Shown in pieces: positions 25,101 through 33,200 of a DNA stretch of 64,000 nucleotides. The notes under the pieces are model-generated. The model searched no databases. It was not told the origin of the DNA and worked only from the letters and a program-made list of their open reading frames with translations. A program made the position numbers and the translations under genes. Each line of letters starts with the position of its first letter. Within the stretch, counting starts at the first letter, position 1. Location: positions 4,216,001 to 4,280,000 of the forward strand of contig NZ_JAPENX010000001.1 in the NCBI RefSeq assembly GCF_026341815.1, given 5' to 3'. This DNA comes from Streptomyces sp. NBC_00572 (lineage in GTDB: Bacteria > Actinomycetota > Actinomycetes > Streptomycetales > Streptomycetaceae).

Positions 25101-25364
25101 GCCCGCGCGCTGCACGCCCAGGGAGCCGTCCTGTGGCTGATGGGCCGTCCGGGCCGGGCGAGAACCGCGCTCCTCGCCGCGTCCGAGCAGTGGCGGCGGC
25201 TCACGGGGCGGCTCGTGGACGTGGACTGGACCGACGTGGAGCGGACCAGAACGCTGCTGCGGGAGGTCGAGGGCGCGACGGGAGGGGGCTACGCCAGAGC
25301 CTCCGCCGAGGAGCGGCGCGGGATCGCACCACCCTGGTGGGCCTGGAGCGGCACCACCGGGTGA
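22131..25364 (+). CDS. SAV_2336-type protein: degenerate vWA-like region plus helical repeats
   Basis: The 1077-residue protein starts with a conserved N-terminal helix (MHLEELTRRLRAGGQDL, VADALWLSQWLPG), a Gly/Pro/Glu-rich linker (40-145), then a Rossmann-like region (205-350) with LLMDTGPAMVVWSRMVEEL. The metal-site motif DxSxS of vWA domains is replaced by D214-T-G-P-A, so metal binding is probably lost. The C-terminal 450 residues are Ala-rich helical hairpins of TPR type. It pairs with the MoxR ATPase and probably scaffolds the module. A Thr/Glu-rich linker lies near 545-575. Confidence 0.75.
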   Translation: MHRMHLEELTRRLRAGGQDLTAEDVADALWLSQWLPGPSPNQEGPESPEGQGAENPEGPEGAPETPRAGDGSTGRPDQARGEGAAVRGDGEAAAGPGSPRESVSLHMATGATGSPGIPTYARATGATGAISRPGSTERGATLPVRAPGANALPGLLGLQKALRPLRAYTLAPHRPGEGTLDEEATAERSAAAGILTPVMRPAAGRRQAIQLLMDTGPAMVVWSRMVEELRQACQQSGAFRDVQVHRLYDTGEGPPLVTTTTGADGRPRLRPVDQLHDPTGNRLTLVVSDCVGPLWQRGAAQRFLRQWPRHSPLALVQPLPPRLWPRTALPAEPGTFQRSATPGGHTVFRSDDEPWGPLVPGRRAVPVLTPTPEAFASWTRLHTGQGGNAVRGWAAWLAPDAVEPRGPRTPRAPRSDEDLLRAFRAGASPGALRLAVHLAAAPLTLPVMQLVQRAMLPDTGPMELAEVLLSGLLRRLPGPTPYPCFSYPPGVQQHFLGSLDPSAAALVLKHCSAYVERNFGQGMRNFPALAAARLAGADTEAETGSETGAGTRTRTGEGRGTGRNHGRAADLPEETEATDEPLGPDGAETELFARIPARVLRFYHPDLVTPDPLTEARRLLAQGRAQSDPALLAGARERAEAALPAEPVEARIVLARALYAEAGTAAVRRTGRRPDLLGEAADTLVRAGELATTGEEAWAEARLELAVVHHALWRDTDETGHLDAALTALAEEAERWPETARHTLHLRRGRLLLARGDGEEAADELTAALTFHESAAAFLDLADALHLAAADPGRIGRVLDRAEPLLGDARALRLRFTTARARLYDTEGDGAAADAAYEEATLLAPADSEQRGPLLLTWGGSLLRRAAAGTGTAPVDRAEGVLREALTRMPAGAPERARARTLIGSVLALRFHRAGFLPDLFESRHLLEQALRGTDDPGDRAEIWLQLGRVRLELAETARDGVIGDSLTAYRNAAEESRTAHGDSPGTVTGARALHAQGAVLWLMGRPGRARTALLAASEQWRRLTGRLVDVDWTDVERTRTLLREVEGATGGGYARASAEERRGIAPPWWAWSGTTG

Positions 25365-25512
25365 GCTTCTGAAGAGCTTGTGAGGATCGGCTGGATAACG
25401 GGGGCGCACATGGGCGCAGTTGAATCGAATGGGTTTCCGGTCTCCCGGGGTCGGGAAGAACCGCTGCGCCGCTACGACCGTGGGGGACAGCGTCGGTGAG
25501 GAGGAGCCGAGA
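25365..25512 (+). promoter_or_regulatory. Gap before the peptide gene, with promoter-like sequence
   Basis: This 148-base gap is the largest in the cluster and is less GC-rich than the genes. It includes GGATAACG near 25393 and TTGAATCGAATGGGT near 25422, which could be promoter parts, so the peptide/hydroxylase/FxsT genes may have their own transcript. No clear dyad was found. Confidence 0.3.
25410..25499 (+). CDS. Possible 29-residue leader ORF before the peptide gene
   Basis: ATG 25410 opens a frame (MGAVESNGFPVSRGREEPL, then basic) that stops at 25499, inside the ribosome binding site of the peptide gene. Its position would let its translation affect that site. There is no good ribosome binding site for it and it may be chance. 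Confidence 0.2.
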   Translation: MGAVESNGFPVSRGREEPLRRYDRGGQRR

Positions 25513-25710
25513 GTGTTCGAGCGTACGGAGTGGGCGACCGGTGTCGGCCGGAGTGCCGGCCGGTCCCCGCGTCTGCCCGATCTCGCGGCCGTCGATCTGC
25601 GGACCTTGCGCGTCACGGACGACGCCGTCCTCGGCGCGGCGGTCGAAAGAGTGCTGCGCCACCCCTCGGATCTGGTCGTCTCCTGGCCCGAGGACGCCTT
25701 CGTCGACTGA
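25513..25710 (+). CDS. FxsA-like RiPP precursor peptide with a variant C-terminus
   Basis: The 65-residue peptide (GTG start behind GAGGAG) has the leader pattern of FxSxx-COOH precursors: RLPDLAAVDLRTLRVTDDAVL followed by AAVERVLRHP, that is LPDL-x3-L-x2-L-x3-DD-x-VL-x2-A-x2-RVL. The family normally ends in Phe-x-Ser-x-x at the carboxyl end, where a radical SAM enzyme makes a cyclophane. Here the end is SWPEDAFVD; Trp, Asp and Phe are present but FxS is not. It lies 111 bases before the HExxH hydroxylase gene. The product and its role are unknown. Confidence 0.7.
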   Translation: MFERTEWATGVGRSAGRSPRLPDLAAVDLRTLRVTDDAVLGAAVERVLRHPSDLVVSWPEDAFVD

Positions 25711-25821
25711 CGCGGGAGCGGGCGGTGCCGCTCCGCGGACACCGTCCCGCACCCGGGACCACCGCTCGATTCCGGCCGTGTCCACCGGACCCACGCCCTC
25801 GGTCGGCGCCCGGAGCCGGGA

Positions 25822-27102
25822 GTGATCGCCGCCCCGCCGCGCCCCGCGGCCTTCGCCGCCCTGGCGGCCACCCGGCCCGCACCGGCCGGAGCGGCCTTCC
25901 TGCGGTCCGGGGTGCACGCCCGCCGGCTGCTGCTGCTCAAGGCCCTGCTCGTACGGGTGCGGCGCCATCGCGACGAGGTCGCCCCCGAAACGCGGCGCGC
26001 CTTCGAGACCGCCTGGAGCCTGCTCGAACGGACCGAGCGCGGCGCGCCCGCGGTGGTCCGCGCCGTCCTCGACTACCCGACCACCGGCGCCTGGCTCGCC
26101 GCCGCCCTCACCGAACCCGCCGGCCCCGCCCTCGACCGGCACCTGTCCCGCCTCGAACTGATCGCCGCCACCGCTGCCCTGCGGGCCGGCCGGCCGCTCG
26201 ACCTCGTGGTCGGGGCTCCCGCGGGCGTGCTCTCGCTCCCCGGCGTCGGGAGCGTCCTCGTCGACCCGGGCCCCGTCCGGCTGACCTCCCGTTCCCAGGT
26301 CGTGCGGATCCACTCCGAGGGCACCCCGGGGGCCCCGGCGGCGCTCCTCCGGCTCGCCGACCCGCGTACCGGCGCCGTGACGGGCGGCGGCCCCGGCTGG
26401 TGCGGACTGCGCCGACTGTCCGGCGGAGCCGCGCGCCTGGAGGACCTGGACCCCTACCGGGTGCCGCCCGGCGGGGTCGGGACCCCGGCCCGGGTCGCGG
26501 CCGAGCGGCCCGACATCGACCATGCCGCCTGGTCCGCGCACTGGCGGGCGGCCCGGGAGCTGCTGCGGCGGACCGACCGGGAGCGGGCGGCCGAGGTCGG
26601 GCAGACGGTCGGCGCGCTCGTACCGCTGCTGCCGCAGGGGCCACGCTCCGTCGGGGCCACGCTCAGCGTCGCCCCCGGAGCCGTCCTCATGACACCGTCG
26701 GCCGGTGCCACCGACATGGCGGAGACGCTCGTCCACGAGCTGCACCACAGCAAACTCTCCACGCTCCACGAGCTCGTCCCCCTCTACCGCCCCGGCAGCA
26801 CCCCCGTGCTCTACCGGGTCGGCTGGCGCACCGACGCCCGTCCGGTGGCCGGGGTCTTCCAAGGGGCTTACGCCCACCTGGCGTTGGCCGATCTGTGGCG
26901 GAAGGCGAGGGATGCCCCGGGTGCGCCGGGGGCGTGGAGCGCACGGGCCGCGCAGCAGTTCGACCATGTCCACGATCAGGTGGGTGAAGCGCTGTCGATG
27001 CTGCTTGAATCCGATGAACTGACCAATGAGGGGCGGGAGTTCGCCCGGCAAATGAGGCAGCTCCATGCGAGCCTCGGCGCGAGCCCCGGGGCCCGTGGGT
27101 AA
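25822..27102 (+). CDS. HExxH-type peptide beta-hydroxylase family protein
   Basis: The 426-residue protein is helical, with HELHH at 305-309 inside VHELHHSKLSTLHELVPLYRP and a further His352 that may be the third metal ligand. This arrangement is the HEXXH domain found next to FxsA-type and other RiPP precursors, now described as 2-oxoglutarate-dependent hydroxylases acting at the beta carbon of peptide residues, not as proteases. The likely substrate is the peptide encoded just upstream, perhaps at an Asp, Trp or Phe of its tail. GTG 25822 is the first start in the frame. Confidence 0.78.
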   Translation: MIAAPPRPAAFAALAATRPAPAGAAFLRSGVHARRLLLLKALLVRVRRHRDEVAPETRRAFETAWSLLERTERGAPAVVRAVLDYPTTGAWLAAALTEPAGPALDRHLSRLELIAATAALRAGRPLDLVVGAPAGVLSLPGVGSVLVDPGPVRLTSRSQVVRIHSEGTPGAPAALLRLADPRTGAVTGGGPGWCGLRRLSGGAARLEDLDPYRVPPGGVGTPARVAAERPDIDHAAWSAHWRAARELLRRTDRERAAEVGQTVGALVPLLPQGPRSVGATLSVAPGAVLMTPSAGATDMAETLVHELHHSKLSTLHELVPLYRPGSTPVLYRVGWRTDARPVAGVFQGAYAHLALADLWRKARDAPGAPGAWSARAAQQFDHVHDQVGEALSMLLESDELTNEGREFARQMRQLHASLGASPGARG

Positions 27103-27160
27103 CACTGTGCCCACGGCACATGACACTGCGTTGCGCGTGAGCGGGACGGGAGACGTACAG

Positions 27161-30100
27161 ATGGCGGAACAGCGGTCGGGCGGGGGCGCGGAGAGCCACG
27201 GGGGCAGGGCCGCCCCGGAACACGTCCTGGTGGTCTTCCCCGGGTATCACCGGCCGTGGGCGGCCTGGATCAACCAACGCCTGGAGGCACACGGCGTGCG
27301 CGCCAGCCTCCAGCGCTGGGACCCGCCCCGCGAGGTCCCCCTGGAGGACTCCCTCGGCGACCTGCTGCTCGCCCGGGGCCAGGTCCTCCTCGTCCTCAAC
27401 GACTGGTTCTTCGAGCTCGGCCCCCGGCCGGCCGGCGAATGGAACGACGTCCTGCGCGGCTTCGTCGCCGCGCAGGCCGACCGCTTCGCCGCCGTCAACC
27501 TCACCAACCGCACCCTGCTCCCCTCCACCGCCGTCCTCGAACCCGTCAGCCTCTGGGGCGTCGGCGAGGAGGAGGCCGAGGCCCGGCTGCTCGCCCGGCT
27601 CGGCATCGAACCCCGCAGGTCCGCCGGCCGCCGCATCCCGGCCGCCGCCCTCGCCCGCTACCCGGACAACCCACCCGAGATCTGGGGCGACGTCCCCCGC
27701 CGCAACCCCCGCTTCACCGGCCGCGACGACCTCCTCACCGAGCTCCAGGAACGGCTCATGGACGCCGAACGGGGCAGCGCCGCCTGCACCCTCCTCGGCA
27801 TGTCCGGCATCGGCAAGACCCAGATCGCCGCCGAGTACGCCCACCGCTTCAGCCCCGACTACGACGTCATCTGGTGGGTCAACTCCGACGACCGCAACGT
27901 CCAGCGCGACCGCCTCGGCGAACTCGCCGTCCGGCTCTCCCTGCCCACCGGAAGCGAACCCGGCGAACGCATCCGCGCCGTCCGCGAAGCCCTCCGCCGC
28001 GGCGACCCGCACGGCCGCTGGCTCATCGTCTTCGACGGCTGGGACGACACCGACGGCATCGACGTCATGCTGCCCCAGGGACCCGGCCACGTCCTGATCA
28101 CCTCCCGCAACCGCGGCTGGCGCGAACACACCGACGTCCTGGAGATCCCCAGCTTCGACCGCTCCGAGTCCACCGGCTACCTGATGCGCCGCGCCCCGCA
28201 GATCAACGCCGCCGAGGCCGACGAGGTGGCCGCCGAGTTCGGAGACGTACCCCTGCCGCTCGTCCAGGCCGCCGCCTGGCTCGGCGAGTCCGGCATGGAG
28301 GCCCCCGAATACCTCCGCATGGTCCGCGACGGACGCCTCTCCACCGTCGACGACCCCTCGGCCGGCGACGGCATGCCCAACGCCTCCCTCACCTCCTGGT
28401 CGATACTGATCAACCGGCTCCGTCGCGCCCAGCCGCAGGCCATCGACATCCTCAGCCTGTGCGCCTCCTTCGCCCCCGGCCGCATCCCGCTCGGCATCGT
28501 CCGCGCCTACCCCCAGGCGCAACTGCCCGAGGACCTGCGCTGGATGGCCACCGACCTGCCCGCCTGGACCCGCGCGCTCGACACCCTCGTCAACTACTCG
28601 GTGCTCACCCGCGAGACCCGCGGCCCCATGACCACCGACGAGATCGGCCCCCACCAGGAGTCGATCCACATGCACCGCCTGGTGCACGACATCGTCGCCC
28701 GGCTCACCGACGGAGAGCATCGCGAGGCCCACCGCAAGGCCGTCCGCACCCTGCTCGCCGAAGCCGACCCCGGCAACCCCACGGACAGCAGGCACTGGCC
28801 CCGCTACTCCGAACTCCTGCCGCACCTGGAGCCGTCCGGAGCCCTCCGCAGCACCGACCCGCGCATCCAGGTCGCCGTCCTCAACTGCCTGCGGTTCTGC
28901 GACCGCAGCGGCGAGTACAAGGCCGGCATCCGGCTCGCCGGGCGCATCCGCGACGAGTGGACCTCCTTCATGGAGCCGCTCGCCCCGCACATGCAGGAAC
29001 TCACCACCCTCGAAGGCGACATCCTCCGCCGCTACGGCCGCTTCCGCGAGGCGTACGACCTCGACCTCGCCCAGCGCGAACGGCTCGCCGCGGCCGACAG
29101 CGGCGACCAGCTCGGCGAACTCCAGACCAAGGTCTCCATCGCCCGCGACCTGCGCTTCCTCGGCCAGTACAAGGAGTCGGAGAAGCTCCAGCGGGAGGCC
29201 CTCGCCGAAGCCCGCAGCCTGCTCGGCGAGACCCAGTTCCTCACCCTCGTCGCCCGCCACAACCTCGGCGTGGTGCTGCGCATGCTGGGCCGCTACCAGG
29301 AGGCGTACGAACAGGACGCCGACACCCTCACCCGCTGCGAGGCCGTCCTGCGGCCCCACCACGCCTCCACGCTCAACTCCAACAACGCCGTCGCCCAGGA
29401 CCTGCGGCTGCTCGGCCGCTACCGCGAGGCCCTCGGCCGCCAGGAGGCCAACGTCCGGCTGCACGTGAGGATCCTCGGCCCCCAGCACCTCCACACCCTG
29501 TACGCGCGCAGCCAGCTGGCGCTCTGCCGCCGCCGCGAGGGCGGCTTCCAGCAGGACATCGGCACCATGATGGCGAGCGTCCTGGAACACCTGGAGCAGG
29601 CCTACGGCCGCGACCACTACGTGACCCTGTCGGCCGTCACCAACTACGCCAACTTCCTCCGCGAGCACGGCGACCTCGACCTCGCCAGGGAACTCATCAC
29701 CGAGGCCGACGCCGGCTACCGCGCCCTCCTCGGCCCCGCCCACCCCGTCTCCACCGGCGTCCTCGCCAACACCGCCCTGGTGATGCAGGCCTCCGGCGAG
29801 CGGGCCTCCGCCCTGACGATGCTGGAGTCCGCCCTCGCCGGACTCACCGCCACCCTCGGCGCCGACCACCCCTGGGTGTTCGGCTGCGCCCTCAACACCA
29901 CCGCCGCCCGCAACTTCAACGGCAGGGTCGTCGAGGCCGCCGAACTCAGCCGCGACACCCTGCGCCGGGCCCGGCACGCCCTCGGCAACGAGCACCCGCT
30001 GACCCTCTCCTGCCAGGTCGCGCTCGCCACCGACCTGCGCGGTCTGCGCGAGACCGACGAGGCCGGGAAGCTGGAGGAGGACGCACTGCTCACCCTCACC

Positions 30101-30184
30101 AGGACCCTCGGCGCCCAGCACCCGCACACCCTCTCGGCCCGCCAGCGCAACCGCCCGTACTGGGACTTCGAGGCCAACCTCTGA
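27161..30184 (+). CDS. fxsT: FxsT-type protein: TIR-like, NB-ARC ATPase and TPR domains
   Basis: The 1007-residue protein has an N-terminal TIR-like flavodoxin fold (22-145, HVLVVFPGYHRPWAAWINQRL), an NB-ARC STAND NTPase (185-500) with P-loop GMSGIGKT (213-220), Walker B WLIVFDGWDD (287-296) and LITSRNRGW, and about ten tetratricopeptide repeats to the end, each with the LG...H..T spacing of kinesin-light-chain-type TPRs. The architecture matches the FxSxx-COOH system TPR protein FxsT. By analogy with STAND receptors the TPRs would sense a ligand and release the effector domain. ATG 27161 has GGGAG 8 bases upstream. Confidence 0.88.
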   Translation: MAEQRSGGGAESHGGRAAPEHVLVVFPGYHRPWAAWINQRLEAHGVRASLQRWDPPREVPLEDSLGDLLLARGQVLLVLNDWFFELGPRPAGEWNDVLRGFVAAQADRFAAVNLTNRTLLPSTAVLEPVSLWGVGEEEAEARLLARLGIEPRRSAGRRIPAAALARYPDNPPEIWGDVPRRNPRFTGRDDLLTELQERLMDAERGSAACTLLGMSGIGKTQIAAEYAHRFSPDYDVIWWVNSDDRNVQRDRLGELAVRLSLPTGSEPGERIRAVREALRRGDPHGRWLIVFDGWDDTDGIDVMLPQGPGHVLITSRNRGWREHTDVLEIPSFDRSESTGYLMRRAPQINAAEADEVAAEFGDVPLPLVQAAAWLGESGMEAPEYLRMVRDGRLSTVDDPSAGDGMPNASLTSWSILINRLRRAQPQAIDILSLCASFAPGRIPLGIVRAYPQAQLPEDLRWMATDLPAWTRALDTLVNYSVLTRETRGPMTTDEIGPHQESIHMHRLVHDIVARLTDGEHREAHRKAVRTLLAEADPGNPTDSRHWPRYSELLPHLEPSGALRSTDPRIQVAVLNCLRFCDRSGEYKAGIRLAGRIRDEWTSFMEPLAPHMQELTTLEGDILRRYGRFREAYDLDLAQRERLAAADSGDQLGELQTKVSIARDLRFLGQYKESEKLQREALAEARSLLGETQFLTLVARHNLGVVLRMLGRYQEAYEQDADTLTRCEAVLRPHHASTLNSNNAVAQDLRLLGRYREALGRQEANVRLHVRILGPQHLHTLYARSQLALCRRREGGFQQDIGTMMASVLEHLEQAYGRDHYVTLSAVTNYANFLREHGDLDLARELITEADAGYRALLGPAHPVSTGVLANTALVMQASGERASALTMLESALAGLTATLGADHPWVFGCALNTTAARNFNGRVVEAAELSRDTLRRARHALGNEHPLTLSCQVALATDLRGLRETDEAGKLEEDALLTLTRTLGAQHPHTLSARQRNRPYWDFEANL

Positions 30185-30194
30185 GCCCTGGAGA

Positions 30195-30240
30195 ACGCCG
30201 GAGGCCCGGCACCCCACTCGGGGTGCCGGGCCTCCGGCGT
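30195..30240. terminator. Very strong bidirectional terminator
   Basis: A perfect 21-base stem with a 4-base loop (ACGCCGGAGGCCCGGCACCC begins the left arm) lies between the convergent fxsT and kgd genes. Confidence 0.93.
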
Positions 30241-30255
30241 GTACGGAGCGACCGG

Positions 30256-33200
30256 TCAGGCGTCGAAGACCTCGTTGACCAGCTGCTGCTGCTCGGCCTG
30301 GTGGCGCTTGGCCGAGCCGACCGCCGGGGACGAGGAGTGCGGACGCGAGATCCGGCGCAGGCGCTCGCCCGCCGGGATGTCCGCGCCGACCGCCAGGTCG
30401 AGGTGGTCGATCAGGTTGAGCGCGATGAACGGCCACGCACCCTGGTTCGCCGGCTCCTCCTGCGCCCAGATGTACTTCGCCGCGTTCGGGTACTTGGCGA
30501 TCTCGGCCTGGAGCTCGGCACCCGGCAGCGGGTACAGACGCTCAAGACGGATGATCGCGGTCTCCGTGTCGCCGCGCTTCTGACGCTCGGCCTCCAGGTC
30601 GTAGTAGACCTTGCCGGCGCAGAAGACGACCTTGCGGACGTCGGCCGGGTTCGCCGTCGCGTCACCGATCACCGGGCGGAAGCCGCCGGTGGTGAACTCC
30701 TCCACCGTGGACGCCGCGGCCTTCAGACGCAGCATCGACTTCGGGGTGAAGACGATGAGCGGCTTGTGGTGCGGGTTGTGGACCTGCCAGCGCAGCAGGT
30801 GGAAGTAGTTCGACGGCAGCGTCGGCATGGCGACCGTCATGTTGTCCTGGGCGCACATCTGGAGGAAGCGCTCCGGGCGGGCGGACGAGTGGTCCGGGCC
30901 CTGGCCCTCGTAGCCGTGCGGCAGGAGCAGCGTGACGCCGGAGGTCTGGCCCCACTTCTGCTCGGCCGAGGAGATGAACTCGTCGACGACGGTCTGCGCG
31001 CCGTTGACGAAGTCACCGAACTGGGCCTCCCAGACGACCAGGGCGTCCGGGCGCTCCAGCGAGTAGCCGTACTCGAAGCCCATCGCCGCGTACTCGCTGA
31101 GCAGCGAGTCGTAGACGTTGTAGTGGGCCTGCTCGTCGGTCAGGTAGAGCAGCGGGGTGTAGTCCTCGCCGGTCTCCTGGTCCACCAGGACCGCGTGGCG
31201 CTGACCGAAGGTGCCGCGGCGGGAGTCCTGGCCGGCGAGCCGGACCGGGGTGCCCTCCATCAGCAGGGAGCCGATGGCGAGGGTCTCGCCGAAGCCCCAG
31301 TCGATGGTGCCGTCGTCGATCGAGGCGGCACGGCGCTGCATCTGCGGCAGCAGACGCGGGTGGACCGTGATCCGCTCCGGGATGGTGACCTGCGACTCGG
31401 CGATCCGCTTCACGACCTCCTGGGAGACCGCGGTGGTGACGCCGACCGGGAAGGCGGCCTTGGCGTCCGGCACGGTCGCCACGGCCGGGGCGGTGGTGGC
31501 CTCGCGGACCTCCGCGAACACCTTCTCCAGCTGGCCCTGGAAGTCCTGGAGCGACTGCTCCGCCTCTTCGAGGGTGATGTCGCCGCGACCGATGAGCGAC
31601 TCGGTGTACAGCTTGCGCACCGAACGCTTCTTGTCGATCAGGTTGTACATCTGCGGGTTGGTGAACGAGGGGTTGTCGCCCTCGTTGTGACCGCGGCGGC
31701 GGTAGCAGATGAGGTCGATCACGACGTCCTTGTTGAACGTCTGGCGGAACTCGAAGGCGAGCCGCGCGACGCGGACCACGGCCTCCGGGTCGTCGCCGTT
31801 CACGTGGAAGATCGGCGCCTCGATCATGCGGGCCACGTCGGTCGCGTACATCGAGGAACGCGAGGACTCCGGGGCGGCGGTGAAGCCGACCTGGTTGTTG
31901 ATGACGATGTGGACCGTGCCGCCGGTGCGGTAACCGCGCAGCTGCGACATGTTCAGCGTCTCGGCGACGACACCCTGGCCGGCGAAGGCCGCGTCACCGT
32001 GCAGGGCGACGGGGAGGACGGTGAAGTCCGTGCCGCCCTTGTTGATGACGTCCTGCTTGGCGCGGACGATGCCTTCCAGGACCGGGTCGACCGCCTCCAG
32101 GTGGGAGGGGTTGGCGGCCAGGGAGACCTTGATCTCCTCGCCGTCGAGACCGACGAAGGTGCCCTCGGCGCCCAGGTGGTACTTGACGTCGCCGGAGCCG
32201 TGCATCGACTTCGGGTCGAGGTTGCCCTCGAACTCGCGGAAGATCTGCGCGTACGACTTGCCGACGATGTTCGCCAGGACGTTCAGCCGGCCGCGGTGGG
32301 CCATGCCGATGACGACCTCGTCGAGGCGCGACTCGGCGGCCGAGTCGATGACCGCGTCGAGCAGCGGGATGACGGACTCGCCGCCCTCCAGGGAGAAGCG
32401 CTTCTGGCCGACGTACTTGGTCTGCAGGAAGGTCTCGAAGGCCTCCGCCGCGTTCAGTCGGCGCAGGATCCGCAGCTGCTCCTCGCGCTCCACACGGGAG
32501 TGCGGGCGCTCGACGCGGTCCTGGATCCACTTGCGCTGCTTCGGGTCCTGGATGTGCATGAACTCGACGCCGGTGGTGCGGCAGTACGAGTCGCGCAGCA
32601 CGCCGAGGATGTCGCGGAGCTTCATCATCGACTTGCCGGCGAAGCCACCGACCGCGAACTCCCGCTCCAGGTCCCACAGGGTGAGGCCGTGCTCGGTGAT
32701 GTCCAGGTCGGGGTGCTTGCGCTGCTTGTACTCCAGCGGGTCGGTGTCGGCCATGACGTGGCCGCGGACCCGGTAGGAGTGGATGAGCTCGAAGACGCGC
32801 GCGGCCTTGGTGACGTCGTCGTCGTGCGAGGCGTCGATGTCCTTGAGCCAGCGGACCGGCTCGTAGGGGATGCGCAGGGCCTTGAAGATGTCGTCGTAGA
32901 AGCCCTGCTCGCCGAGGAGGAAGTTCGCGACGACGCGCAGGAACTCGCCGGAGGCGGCGCCCTGGATGACCCGGTGGTCGTACGTCGAGGTCAGGGTCAT
33001 GACCTTCGAGATGCCCAGCTTGTTCAGGGTGTCCTGGGAGGTGCCCTGGAACTCGGCCGGGTAGTCCATCGAGCCGACGCCCATGATGACCGACTGTCCG
33101 GGCATCAGACGCGGCACGGAGTGGACGGTGCCGAGGCCGCCGGGGTTGGTCAGGGAGACCGTGACGCCGGTGAAGTCCTCCATCGTCAGCTTGCCCACGC

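Noticed and set aside
26687..30436. A 1249-codon antisense frame opposite the hydroxylase and fxsT genes
   Set aside because: Composition is Gly/Val/Glu-rich with no domain; it results from codon bias of the genes on the other strand.
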